From the NCBI RefSeq assembly GCF_009674775.1, contig NZ_WKKE01000013.1:62001-126000 (forward strand): a stretch of 64,000 nt of DNA, in the 5' to 3' direction. The translations under genes and the position numbers were made by a program. Below are positions 1 through 8,218 of the stretch, piece by piece (position 1 is the first letter of the stretch; each line of letters opens with the position of its first letter). The stretch is from Flavobacterium sp. LC2016-23. Lineage in GTDB: Bacteria; Bacteroidota; Bacteroidia; Flavobacteriales; Flavobacteriaceae. The notes beneath the pieces were generated by a model. It was not told where the DNA came from, searched no databases, and saw nothing but the letters and a program-made list of their open reading frames with translations.

Positions 1-1
1 T

Positions 2-898
2 TTTAAAAATAATATAGTTGAAATTAATTATCAGCGGAAGAAAGTTATTGTACACTCCAATAACGAAAAGGTGAGAGAGAGGCTTCAGAAAAAATTCAAA
101 TCGATTCCGATTACAATAGAAAAATCAAAACCTTATATTCAGACGACGGCTGTTGTTGGAGACCAGGAGGTGGCTGCTAAATTACTTGTCGACATTGGCA
201 ATAGTGATGCTTTTTGGGTTTTTGAAAATGATAAAATAAAATTGCCAAAAAAGAATTTTCCTGATTTTTTAGGAAAAGGTTTTAGCGGGGACATTGAAGG
301 TCATCGCGCTAAAATTTCAAAATTTTCGATAGCCGATTTTGATTTTAAAAATCCCATTGTTTCTTTTCCGGATTCGACATCGATTCGAAATGTAAAAATG
401 GTTCCGGGACGGGTTGGGTCACTGGGAGGAGAAGTTTTGAAAAGATTTACATTAGTTTTAGATTATGCCGACAAGAAATTATACCTGAAAAAAAACAGCA
501 AATTTTCAGAACCGTTTACTTATAACAAAAGCGGAATTACAGTTCAGCATAATGGTTTGCAATGGGTACAGGAAACGGTGCGTTTACAGACCGTGCAAGT
601 CGCTACCTCTATGGCAGACGTGAATGAAACTTTAAATAAAAATGACAATTTCAGGTATAAATTTTTATTAAAACCGGTGTATGAAATCGTAAATATCAGG
701 AAGTTTTCTGCTGCGGAAAAATGTGGGTTGAGGAAGGGTGATATAATTGTAAGTATCAATAAAGTAGTTCCGTATAAATTTACCCTACAGCAAATTAACG
801 CCCTTTTAAAGTCTGAAGAAGACATCTGGATTACTTTAGAAGTAGAAAGAAACAGCTTAATCTTAAAATTCAGATTTAAGCTTGAAGACGAATTATAA
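2..898 (+). CDS. retropepsin-like aspartyl protease with C-terminal PDZ domain (5' end outside window)
   Basis: The reading frame is open to the left edge, so the N-terminus is missing. A GTG at 71 is possible but unlikely as the true start, because in-frame coding continues upstream of it. Counting from that GTG, residues 38-50 contain VDIGNSDAFWVF, the Asp-x-Gly signature of retropepsin-type aspartyl proteases. A PDZ-like segment follows near the C-terminus (around residues 195-270, with GLRKGDIIVSINK). The family is a common Bacteroidota exported or periplasmic protein of unclear substrate. The catalytic motif is D-I-G rather than D-T/S-G. No signal peptide can be judged because the start lies outside the window. 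Confidence 0.8.
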   Translation, partial: FKNNIVEINYQRKKVIVHSNNEKVRERLQKKFKSIPITIEKSKPYIQTTAVVGDQEVAAKLLVDIGNSDAFWVFENDKIKLPKKNFPDFLGKGFSGDIEGHRAKISKFSIADFDFKNPIVSFPDSTSIRNVKMVPGRVGSLGGEVLKRFTLVLDYADKKLYLKKNSKFSEPFTYNKSGITVQHNGLQWVQETVRLQTVQVATSMADVNETLNKNDNFRYKFLLKPVYEIVNIRKFSAAEKCGLRKGDIIVSINKVVPYKFTLQQINALLKSEEDIWITLEVERNSLILKFRFKLEDEL

Positions 899-1052
899 TT
901 TTAACCTCATAATAAACCTGCTTTGGTTCAAATAATAGTAAATTAGTATCATTTTAAAACACATTTGTATTTGCTTTGAATTAATAAGAAAAATACTCTT
1001 TTTATTTGAAGTAGCCCGCTATTTTCTTATGTTTACAGAAAAATAATATCTT

Positions 1053-3680
1053 ATGGTAAAAAGCTACACCAAATTCTTACATGTAATATTGTTTTTTGTT
1101 TTTTTTTCCTTTTTATCCGGCAACATTCAGGCACAATGTGCAGGAGATGATGGTGAACTTACCGTTTGTGATATTCCTAACCTTGCAAATAGATCTATTG
1201 ATTTATATGCAGCATTAGGAGGAACGCCAACAGCCGGAGGAACCTGGTCAGACGATGATGAATCCGGAGGATTAAATGCAAATACAGGAGTCTTAAATGC
1301 GCATCTTATTCGCCAAAGCAGAACATACCGTTATACGTATACTGTAAATGGCGGTGCAGGATGTACAGATAATTCCGCTGTAGTTACTGTTACGATTGGT
1401 GGATATTCCGGTGTTGCCTCAAATTCTACACAATGCAGTGCAAATATAACTTTTAACCTTTTTGAGGCTTTTAATGGTCTCTTTTTAGGACCACAGGATA
1501 ACGGACAATGGTACGATAACACTACCAATAAAAAAGTAGATCCCGTCATTAATATTTCTGAATTTGAAGGAGATTATGGATTTACGTATACCATGCCTGC
1601 TATCGGTAGTTGTCCTGCCGTATCTTCAACAGCAGTTATTACAGTTGTCAGGGCTCCAAAGGCCGGAGTTGCTGTAAATCTGTCTTTATGCGCAACGGAT
1701 GGTCTGTCGGCATATAACAACTTTGATCTTAATAATTTACTGAAAGACCAGGATCCGAACGGAACGTGGAGAGATGGCAATCGAATCAGCACAGGTGAAT
1801 TAACATTTGCCGGAGACCGTTTTGTTGATATTGAAAAGATATATGACAGATTTGGAGAAGGATACTATTACTTTGCTTACAAAGTTTTATCGCCAAAACC
1901 AATTTGTCTGGACGAAGAAAGAGTTACATGGATCAGACTGGAGAAAAAGCTTGACTTTACCGGGGCAACTGTCACTGTCAATCATGATATCTGTGAAACC
2001 GAAATAGGAACGGCAAGCTATTCCGTTACCATTAAAAAGGGAGCTGCCGCTATTCCTAATGGGCCTTATAATGTGACATTTCGGGTTTCCGGACCCAACG
2101 GAAAAACAGATATAGTAACAGCAAATTTTAATAACGGTACACTTGTATTTCCGATAGATTCAAATTATTTTCAGCAGGTAGGAAGTTTTAATGTAGATAT
2201 TTTAAGTATTTATAAAACCAATAGCGTAAGAATCTGTGCTAATATAATGGGAAATTTATCGGATGATTTAATTATCTACCCGTTACCGGATTTAGAAAAT
2301 GCAAAGATAGCCCCGACAACAACCTGCCAAAACGAAGGTGCCCTGATACAAATTTCTGATGCCATAAAACTTGCGGACGGAATTTATGATCTCACTTATA
2401 ATCTGGCAGGAGCCAATCAGGCATTCGGGCAAATAGTCAGAGTTACGTTTGTTGGGGGAAATGCTAGTTTTACGTTGTCTCCTAATTTAAGTTTTAATGC
2501 AGGAAATGCAGTACTGACAATAACAAATATTACGCATGTAGTTTCGCAATGCTCCAGTACCGCAAATGTGATTGGCAATATTCTAATAAATCCCTTGCCC
2601 AATACAGCAGCGGTACGAATGCAGATTAATAATGTATGTTTTGAGAATCCTGTTGCGGTTTCAATGAGCGGATTGGGGAGTTTAACAGATATCTCCTTAT
2701 CCTATACTGTTACCAATAACACTAGTTCTATACCGCTGACGGTTACTTTGCCGGTGTCAGGAGGAACCACAAGTTTTATACTTCCTTCCACTGCAGTTTC
2801 AAATCCCGGATCTTATACAGTTTCTATCTTAAAATTGACGAATAATGAGAATGGCTGCGGTGCTACGCTAAGCAATTTATCTTATGCATTCCTGATAAAT
2901 CCAATTCCGGCTGCCCCGAACGCAGTGTCTCAGCGCTTTTGTAAAGTCGATAACGCAACAGTAGCCAGCTTGCAGCCTAACGGCGCCCAATACAAATGGT
3001 ACGCTTCCGAAACGGCAACTACACCTCTGGCCGCCAACTATGTTTTACAATCGGAAAATTATTATGTGAGAGAGACTTCTCCTGCCGGCTGTACGTCAGA
3101 AGCAACAATGATTTCGGTTACCATAAATGATCCTGCTCCTCCCGAATTAAATTCAGAAGGTTCAGGTTTTTGCGGACTGGATAATCCCACGATTCTGGAC
3201 TTGTCTAATCGCACCAATTTACCTGCTTCGGTAGTCTGGTATGATGCTCAGATTAATGGAAACCTATTGCCTTCGACTACACCTTTGGTTGAAAATGGAA
3301 AATATTACGGATTTGATTTTTCAGGCGATAATTGTATTTCAGAAAAAAGTATTGAAGTTGTCGTATCGCTTACGAATTGTGATGCTCCCGAAAATCTTTT
3401 TATCCCTGACGGATTTTCTCCTAACGGAGATGGCGTAAATGACGCTTTCGTGATTCCGGATATTGACTTTTTGTACCCGGATTATATACTTGAAATTTAC
3501 AACAGATACGGAAACCGAATGTATAAAGGCTTTAAAAATAAACCGGGATGGGACGGAATAAATTATGAAGCAGGCGGCATCGCTGGCGGAGTAGCAGTGA
3601 ACGGGGTTTATTTTTACATTCTCCATTTTAATAAAGATAATAAACCACCTAAGCAAGGTCGTCTTTATTTAAATAGATAA
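1053..3680 (+). CDS. large type IX-secreted surface protein, gliding-motility-type C-terminal domain
   Basis: An 875-residue protein with a signal peptide (about residues 1-28, hydrophobic core then AQ). A long stretch of Ig-like/PKD-like repeats carries Cys pairs and recurring SYTVTI or SVTI strands. The last ~85 residues (from LFIPDGFSPNGDGVNDAF onward, with EIYNRYG and GWDG) match the gliding-motility-associated C-terminal domain used as a type B sorting signal by the type IX secretion system. It should be exported and held at the surface. The next two genes on the same strand encode a PorP/SprF-like and an OmpA-like protein, the usual partners of such adhesin-like proteins. The exact ligand is unknown. 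Confidence 0.88.
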   Translation: MVKSYTKFLHVILFFVFFSFLSGNIQAQCAGDDGELTVCDIPNLANRSIDLYAALGGTPTAGGTWSDDDESGGLNANTGVLNAHLIRQSRTYRYTYTVNGGAGCTDNSAVVTVTIGGYSGVASNSTQCSANITFNLFEAFNGLFLGPQDNGQWYDNTTNKKVDPVINISEFEGDYGFTYTMPAIGSCPAVSSTAVITVVRAPKAGVAVNLSLCATDGLSAYNNFDLNNLLKDQDPNGTWRDGNRISTGELTFAGDRFVDIEKIYDRFGEGYYYFAYKVLSPKPICLDEERVTWIRLEKKLDFTGATVTVNHDICETEIGTASYSVTIKKGAAAIPNGPYNVTFRVSGPNGKTDIVTANFNNGTLVFPIDSNYFQQVGSFNVDILSIYKTNSVRICANIMGNLSDDLIIYPLPDLENAKIAPTTTCQNEGALIQISDAIKLADGIYDLTYNLAGANQAFGQIVRVTFVGGNASFTLSPNLSFNAGNAVLTITNITHVVSQCSSTANVIGNILINPLPNTAAVRMQINNVCFENPVAVSMSGLGSLTDISLSYTVTNNTSSIPLTVTLPVSGGTTSFILPSTAVSNPGSYTVSILKLTNNENGCGATLSNLSYAFLINPIPAAPNAVSQRFCKVDNATVASLQPNGAQYKWYASETATTPLAANYVLQSENYYVRETSPAGCTSEATMISVTINDPAPPELNSEGSGFCGLDNPTILDLSNRTNLPASVVWYDAQINGNLLPSTTPLVENGKYYGFDFSGDNCISEKSIEVVVSLTNCDAPENLFIPDGFSPNGDGVNDAFVIPDIDFLYPDYILEIYNRYGNRMYKGFKNKPGWDGINYEAGGIAGGVAVNGVYFYILHFNKDNKPPKQGRLYLNR

Positions 3681-3712
3681 TTCATTGTTGCCTTTTTTAA
3701 TATGACTTTCAA

Positions 3713-4642
3713 ATGAAAAAAATAATATTTTTTATAAGTTTTCTCTTTTATATAACCTCAGTTTCTGCACAGCAGGATCCGGAGTACACCCATTATATGT
3801 ATAATATGAGTGTGGTGAATCCGGCATATGCAACAGGAACTCCCGCAATGCTGAATCTTGGAGGGCTCTACAGAACCCAGTGGGTGGGAGCTTACGGTGC
3901 CCCGAAAACGTTTACATTTTTCGGGCACACGGCGGTAAGTGATAAGATAGAAGTGGGATTGTCATTAGTTTCAGATGATATTGGGGATGGTGCCAAAAAA
4001 GAAAATAATTTTTATGCTGATTTTGCTTATGTCCTGAATTTAGGTGGGAAAAATAAGCTTTCACTCGGACTAAAAGCCGGGTTTACTTCCCTGCAGACTA
4101 ATTTTAACGGATTTAAGTTCACGGATCCGGAAACGGATCTTGCATTCGCTCAAAACATAAACGTAACAAGACCTAACATAGGAATCGGAGCTTACTATTT
4201 CAGAAATAATTTTTATGCCGGATTATCGGCCCCAAATCTGTTAAGTTCCAAACATATTGAAGAAAAATCAGGAATAAACACTTACGGATCAGAAGCAATT
4301 CATACTTTTTTAACGGCCGGATATGTTTTTCAGATTAATGACATGGTAAAATTGAAACCGGCCTTTATGTCAAAATTTGTGAAAGGAGCCCCAATGACTT
4401 TTGATCTGACGGCGAATGTTTTGTATAACAATAAATTTGAATTAGGCGCGGCTTACCGATTAGGTGATGCGGTGAGTGCCTTAGCCAATATCAATGTTAC
4501 GCCATCGCTTAGAGTGGGTTATGCCTATGACTATACACTTTCAAACCTGGGACAGTTTAATTCAGGAACACATGAAATTATGCTGCTATTTGATTTAGAT
4601 TTATTAGGAAAAGGATATGATAAATCACCAAGATTCTTCTAA
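3713..4642 (+). CDS. PorP/SprF family outer-membrane protein
   Basis: 309 residues with a signal peptide ending near residue 19 (SVSAQ). The conserved family start YTHYMYNMSVVNPAYA lies at about residues 25-40. The rest has the alternating aromatic/glycine pattern of an outer-membrane beta-barrel. PorP/SprF proteins help type IX substrates with type B C-terminal domains reach or stay on the cell surface. The gene begins 32 bases after the large surface protein, and its stop is one base before the next start, so the three are probably one transcript. Which paralogue this is (true SprF or a homologue) cannot be told from sequence alone. Confidence 0.9.
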   Translation: MKKIIFFISFLFYITSVSAQQDPEYTHYMYNMSVVNPAYATGTPAMLNLGGLYRTQWVGAYGAPKTFTFFGHTAVSDKIEVGLSLVSDDIGDGAKKENNFYADFAYVLNLGGKNKLSLGLKAGFTSLQTNFNGFKFTDPETDLAFAQNINVTRPNIGIGAYYFRNNFYAGLSAPNLLSSKHIEEKSGINTYGSEAIHTFLTAGYVFQINDMVKLKPAFMSKFVKGAPMTFDLTANVLYNNKFELGAAYRLGDAVSALANINVTPSLRVGYAYDYTLSNLGQFNSGTHEIMLLFDLDLLGKGYDKSPRFF

Positions 4643-4643
4643 A

Positions 4644-6779
4644 ATGAAAAATATGAAAAAAATACTCGTTGTTATATTCGTATTTTTAATACAGTTTATA
4701 AACGCCCAGGATCAGGATTTGGTACGAGCCAAACGATTTTTTGATAAAACCTATTACAGTGAATCTATTATTCTATATGAAAAACTAGCGGAACAAAAAC
4801 CTTCACAGGAGGTCATTAAAAATTTGGCCGATTCGTATTATTATACCAATGATCTAATAAAAGCACAGCGTTATTACAGGCTTTTGTTTAAAAGCTATGA
4901 TAAAGACCTGGATCGGGAATATTATTACAGATATGCACAAACCCTAAAAGCAACTAACAGTTACGATGATGCAAATGCTGCTTTAAAAGAATATTATTCA
5001 AAATCAGCCAATACGGAAGATTTTGTTTCTTTTGAAAAAGAGCTGAAAGAATTAGAAAATGTCTCGGCCATTGGGAATCGTTTTGAAATTAAAAACCTGG
5101 CCATAAATACGCCTAACTCTGAATTTGGGGCGGTTAAATACAATGATAATCTGGTCTTTGCCGCAGTAAAACTAAAACCCGGATTGCTGGATAAAAAGTT
5201 TAAATGGGACAATGAGACCTATCTGAATTTAGTCAAAGTACCATTAAAGAATAGTAATTCCGCGGATTCTATTGTGGATTATTTCGCAAAGGAATTAAAA
5301 ACCGGAATGCACGAATCAAATGCCGTTTTTACCAAAGACGGAAAGACGATTTATTTTACCCGTAATAATTCCAAAAACGGCAAGAAAAGAAAAAATGACC
5401 AGAAGATTTCCAATCTTCAGATTTTCAAAGCCGAATTAGTGGAGGGGAAATGGACAAATGTAACCTCGCTTCCGTTTAATAGTGCAGACTATTCTGTAGA
5501 ACATCCGGCTTTGAGCGCTGATGAAAAGATACTGTATTTCTCTTCTGATATGCCCGGATCGCTAGGTTCATTTGATATTTATGCCGTAAATATCAATAAG
5601 GGAGCATTTGATACGCCCAAAAACCTTGGCCCTGTTATCAATACCAATAAAAGAGAACAGTTTCCTTTTGCTTCGCCGGACAATAAACTTTATTTTTCTT
5701 CAGACGGACATTTGGGATATGGTTCGCTGGATGTCTTTGTTTCCGAAATTAACGGAAATGAGTATTCAAAACCGGTCAATATTGGTTTGCCTTTAAACTC
5801 TAATTCAGATGATTTTTCATTTACGATTTCAGACAGCAAAGAAGGTTATTTTGCTTCGAACAGAGAAGGCGGTAAAGGAAAAGACGATATTTATCAGTTT
5901 AAAGAAATCAAAGATCTGATTGTAGAAGACTGCAAACAATTTATTGCAGGAACCATTACAGATGTGAGTACGAAACTAGCATTAGAAAATGCAACCGTTA
6001 TACTGCAGGATGCAGATAAAAAAACACTAAGTACCAGTACTACAGCTGCAGATGGTAAATTTAGTTTTACGGTTCCCTGCGAAAGTTCTTTTACGGTTGT
6101 AGCCTTTAAAGAAAAGTATACGAATGAGTCCCGATCAATTTCTTCCGGTAAAACGAGAGGTGCGGGCAATGATGCTTCCATGGCACTTAAGTCGTTGGAC
6201 GCAATTCGATTAGAAGAACAGCAGATCGCCGAAAACAAGAAGAAAGAAGAGGAGCGTCTTGTTGTGGAGAAAAAAGAGAAAGAAGCTTTGGCAGTGATAG
6301 CGTTAAAAGAAGCGGAGAAAAAAGCAAAGACAGATGAAATTGTCGCTTCTGAAATTAAGAAAAAAGAAAAAGTAGAGCAGATTTTAAAGCAGGAGAAAGA
6401 TGTGGTAAGAGACAAAGACCGATTGATTATAAAGACCGATCCTATTTATTTCGATTACAATATGTGGTACATCCGCAAGGAATCTAAAGTAGTTTTAGGC
6501 AGGGTTGTGGCCCTGATGAAAAAATATCCCGGAATGGTGATCGAAATAGGATCGCATACAGATTCCAGGGGTAACGCAAAGTTTAATGAAAATTTATCGC
6601 AGAAAAGAGCTTCTTCAACACGGGAATTTTTACTGGAATCAGGCATTGAGGCCAGTAGAGTAATAGCAAAAGGCTACGGAGAATCGGTACCTATTATAAA
6701 ATGTAAAACAGATGACTCCTGCACAGAAGAAGAACACGAACTGAACAGACGAAGTGAGTTCGTGATTAAAAATTTATAG
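4644..6779 (+). CDS. OmpA family protein with TPR, PD40 and carboxypeptidase-regulatory-like domains
   Basis: The ATG at 4644 is preferred: it follows the preceding stop by one base and gives a clean signal peptide (MKNMKKILVVIFVFLIQFIN, cleaved near AQ). An in-frame ATG at 4617 overlaps the previous gene. Domain order is TPR-like helices (about residues 25-130), PD40/WD40-like beta-propeller repeats with LYFSSD and GSFDIYA motifs (about 220-420), a carboxypeptidase-regulatory-like Ig fold (about 430-520), a charged Lys/Glu coiled coil (about 530-600), and a C-terminal OmpA peptidoglycan-binding domain (IEIGSHTDSRGNAKFNENLS). It likely anchors the PorP/SprF-surface protein complex to the cell wall. 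Confidence 0.9.
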   Translation: MKNMKKILVVIFVFLIQFINAQDQDLVRAKRFFDKTYYSESIILYEKLAEQKPSQEVIKNLADSYYYTNDLIKAQRYYRLLFKSYDKDLDREYYYRYAQTLKATNSYDDANAALKEYYSKSANTEDFVSFEKELKELENVSAIGNRFEIKNLAINTPNSEFGAVKYNDNLVFAAVKLKPGLLDKKFKWDNETYLNLVKVPLKNSNSADSIVDYFAKELKTGMHESNAVFTKDGKTIYFTRNNSKNGKKRKNDQKISNLQIFKAELVEGKWTNVTSLPFNSADYSVEHPALSADEKILYFSSDMPGSLGSFDIYAVNINKGAFDTPKNLGPVINTNKREQFPFASPDNKLYFSSDGHLGYGSLDVFVSEINGNEYSKPVNIGLPLNSNSDDFSFTISDSKEGYFASNREGGKGKDDIYQFKEIKDLIVEDCKQFIAGTITDVSTKLALENATVILQDADKKTLSTSTTAADGKFSFTVPCESSFTVVAFKEKYTNESRSISSGKTRGAGNDASMALKSLDAIRLEEQQIAENKKKEEERLVVEKKEKEALAVIALKEAEKKAKTDEIVASEIKKKEKVEQILKQEKDVVRDKDRLIIKTDPIYFDYNMWYIRKESKVVLGRVVALMKKYPGMVIEIGSHTDSRGNAKFNENLSQKRASSTREFLLESGIEASRVIAKGYGESVPIIKCKTDDSCTEEEHELNRRSEFVIKNL

Positions 6780-6800
6780 AGTACGAATCTTACGAAACCA

Positions 6801-6836
6801 AACCCGCCAGATTTTCAAAACCTGGCGGGTTTGTGC
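6801..6836. terminator. hairpin after the surface-protein operon
   Basis: 10-bp GC-rich inverted repeat (AACCCGCCAG at 6801-6810 and its complement at 6822-6831) just after the OmpA gene stop. It is followed by only a weak T-rich stretch. Probable terminator. Confidence 0.65.
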
Positions 6837-6928
6837 TTTAATAATTTGAATTTTTAATTTAGAAGCTTTTTTTTGGCTTCTTTTTTATTTAATTTTATAG
6901 AATAACAATGAACCTAAAAAAAATAATT

Positions 6929-7417
6929 ATGAAAAATCTAACCATATCCTGTTTACTACTAGCCTGTATTGGACTGCAAAGCTGTAAAAAAAATGAAAAT
7001 CAGAAAGAGGCAGAAGCTGCTAAAGCGGATTCCGAAAAGATTGTAAGTTCCGAATGTTACAAGGCAGTATATGAAAAAGATACGATTGATTTAAAACTGA
7101 ATACCTTAAAAAGTGGAAAACTAAGCGGAAACATGGTTATGAAAGTTGATGGTGCTCCTGAAAAAACAGGTGAAATCGCAGGAGAATTTCATGGAGATAC
7201 CTTGTTTGCGGATTATACTTTTCAGGAAATAACCAATAAAAATAAAACGTTCAAAAATCCAATGGCATTTCTAAAACGTGAGAAACAACTTATTTTAGGA
7301 AACGGAACCATGCAGACTACGATGGGAGTTACTTATTTGGTTAAAGATAAACCTATCGATTTTGAACGGGTGAAATATAAATTTGATGTTGCTGAGTGCA
7401 TGGAGAAATCAAAATAA
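6929..7417 (+). CDS. small lipoprotein, unknown function
   Basis: From the ATG at 6929 this is a 162-residue protein with a short signal sequence and the lipobox LQSC, so it should be lipidated and membrane anchored. An in-frame ATG at 6908 adds seven residues and is equally close to an A-rich leader. The mature protein starts with a Lys/Glu/Ala-rich linker, then a compact domain with two Cys residues (SSECYKAVYEKD near the start, VAECME at the end). I do not recognise a named family. It stands alone between two hairpins. Confidence 0.75.
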   Translation: MKNLTISCLLLACIGLQSCKKNENQKEAEAAKADSEKIVSSECYKAVYEKDTIDLKLNTLKSGKLSGNMVMKVDGAPEKTGEIAGEFHGDTLFADYTFQEITNKNKTFKNPMAFLKREKQLILGNGTMQTTMGVTYLVKDKPIDFERVKYKFDVAECMEKSK

Positions 7418-7434
7418 AAAATACATTTTAAATC

Positions 7435-7457
7435 CGACAGGTTTTTAAAACCTGTCG
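7435..7457. repeat. perfect 23-bp palindrome downstream of lipoprotein gene
   Basis: Arms CGACAGGTTTT and AAAACCTGTCG around a single central T. A near copy of the same hairpin lies at 56163-56195, so this is a recurring hairpin used at gene ends. Confidence 0.7.
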
Positions 7458-7470
7458 CGTTTGTTTCATA

Positions 7471-7501
7471 AAAAAAGCCGTTTCAAATAGAAACGGCTTT
7501 T
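7471..7501. terminator. bidirectional terminator between convergent genes
   Basis: A-run, GCCGTTTC, 5-nt loop, GAAACGGC, T-run. It serves the lipoprotein gene on + and the DUF1573 gene on -. Confidence 0.85.
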
Positions 7502-7525
7502 GCTATTATTGTTAAATTTAATTCT

Positions 7526-7906
7526 TTATAAGACTTCTCCTTTGATTTTAAGGGCGACTCTGCCATCAGGATAATTTACGGCATTGGTCTCTACTGTAAT
7601 GGTTTTACGGATTGGACCGGCGGACATATTGTACTTGACATCAATTTTTCCTTTTTTTCCAGGCTGAATTGCAGCGGCAGGTTTTGTTACCACTATCGAG
7701 CTAACTGTAGATTCTGCTCCGATGATTAATAAAGGGGCATCTCCGGTATTGGTAAATTCGAAAGATCGAAGTCCGTTATCATTTTTTGAGATTTTTCCGT
7801 AATCAATGGTATTGTCCGGGGCTGAAAATTCAATTTTTGGCCCGTTTTGTGCATACCCAATTGTACTAAACAATGCGATTACAATAAAAGTGGCTACATT
7901 TTTCAT
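7526..7906 (-). CDS. DUF1573 domain secreted protein
   Basis: 126 residues: signal peptide MKNVATFIVIALFSTIGYAQ, then one immunoglobulin-like DUF1573 domain. Typical features are DYGKISKNDNGLRSFEFTN, the TGDAPLLI turn and the PGKKGKIDVKYN strand. These small proteins are common in Bacteroidota and are thought to sit in the periplasm or outer membrane. No biochemical role is established. The gene is monocistronic and convergent with the upstream lipoprotein gene. Confidence 0.85.
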   Translation of the reverse strand: MKNVATFIVIALFSTIGYAQNGPKIEFSAPDNTIDYGKISKNDNGLRSFEFTNTGDAPLLIIGAESTVSSIVVTKPAAAIQPGKKGKIDVKYNMSAGPIRKTITVETNAVNYPDGRVALKIKGEVL

Positions 7907-8218
7907 GCGAATTTTTTTTTTAAGTTGTAAGTAAATATACTTTGTTTTAATTAATACACAAATTATTATTTCTCTTTTTATAATGTACTTAATTATTTAC
8001 TTTTGCTGTCAGTTACAATTACAAAAATTGAACCAATTTTGTTTTGGTTTAATTGTTTAACTGTTTAGTCATTTAATTGATTCATAAAATTTTGGTTTCA
8101 ATGTACCAAAAAGCGATCACCGATTAAGAACGCAGTGACTAAACAAACCAGCAATTTAACAATTAAACAATTACACCAATTAAAGATTAAACATATCCAC
8201 GATTAAACAAACCTATAA
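7907..8218. other. valS upstream region with long imperfect inverted repeat
   Basis: 312-bp gap with no coding sequence that I can support. It is AT-rich and holds a long imperfect inverted repeat: about 8044-8071 (TTGGTTTAATTGTTTAACTG...) pairs with about 8136-8179 (TGACTAAAC...AATTACACCAA). The right side also has short direct repeats of the AATTAAACAATT type. It could form a structured leader for valS or be a degenerate intergenic repeat. I see no T-box features. Confidence 0.5.
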
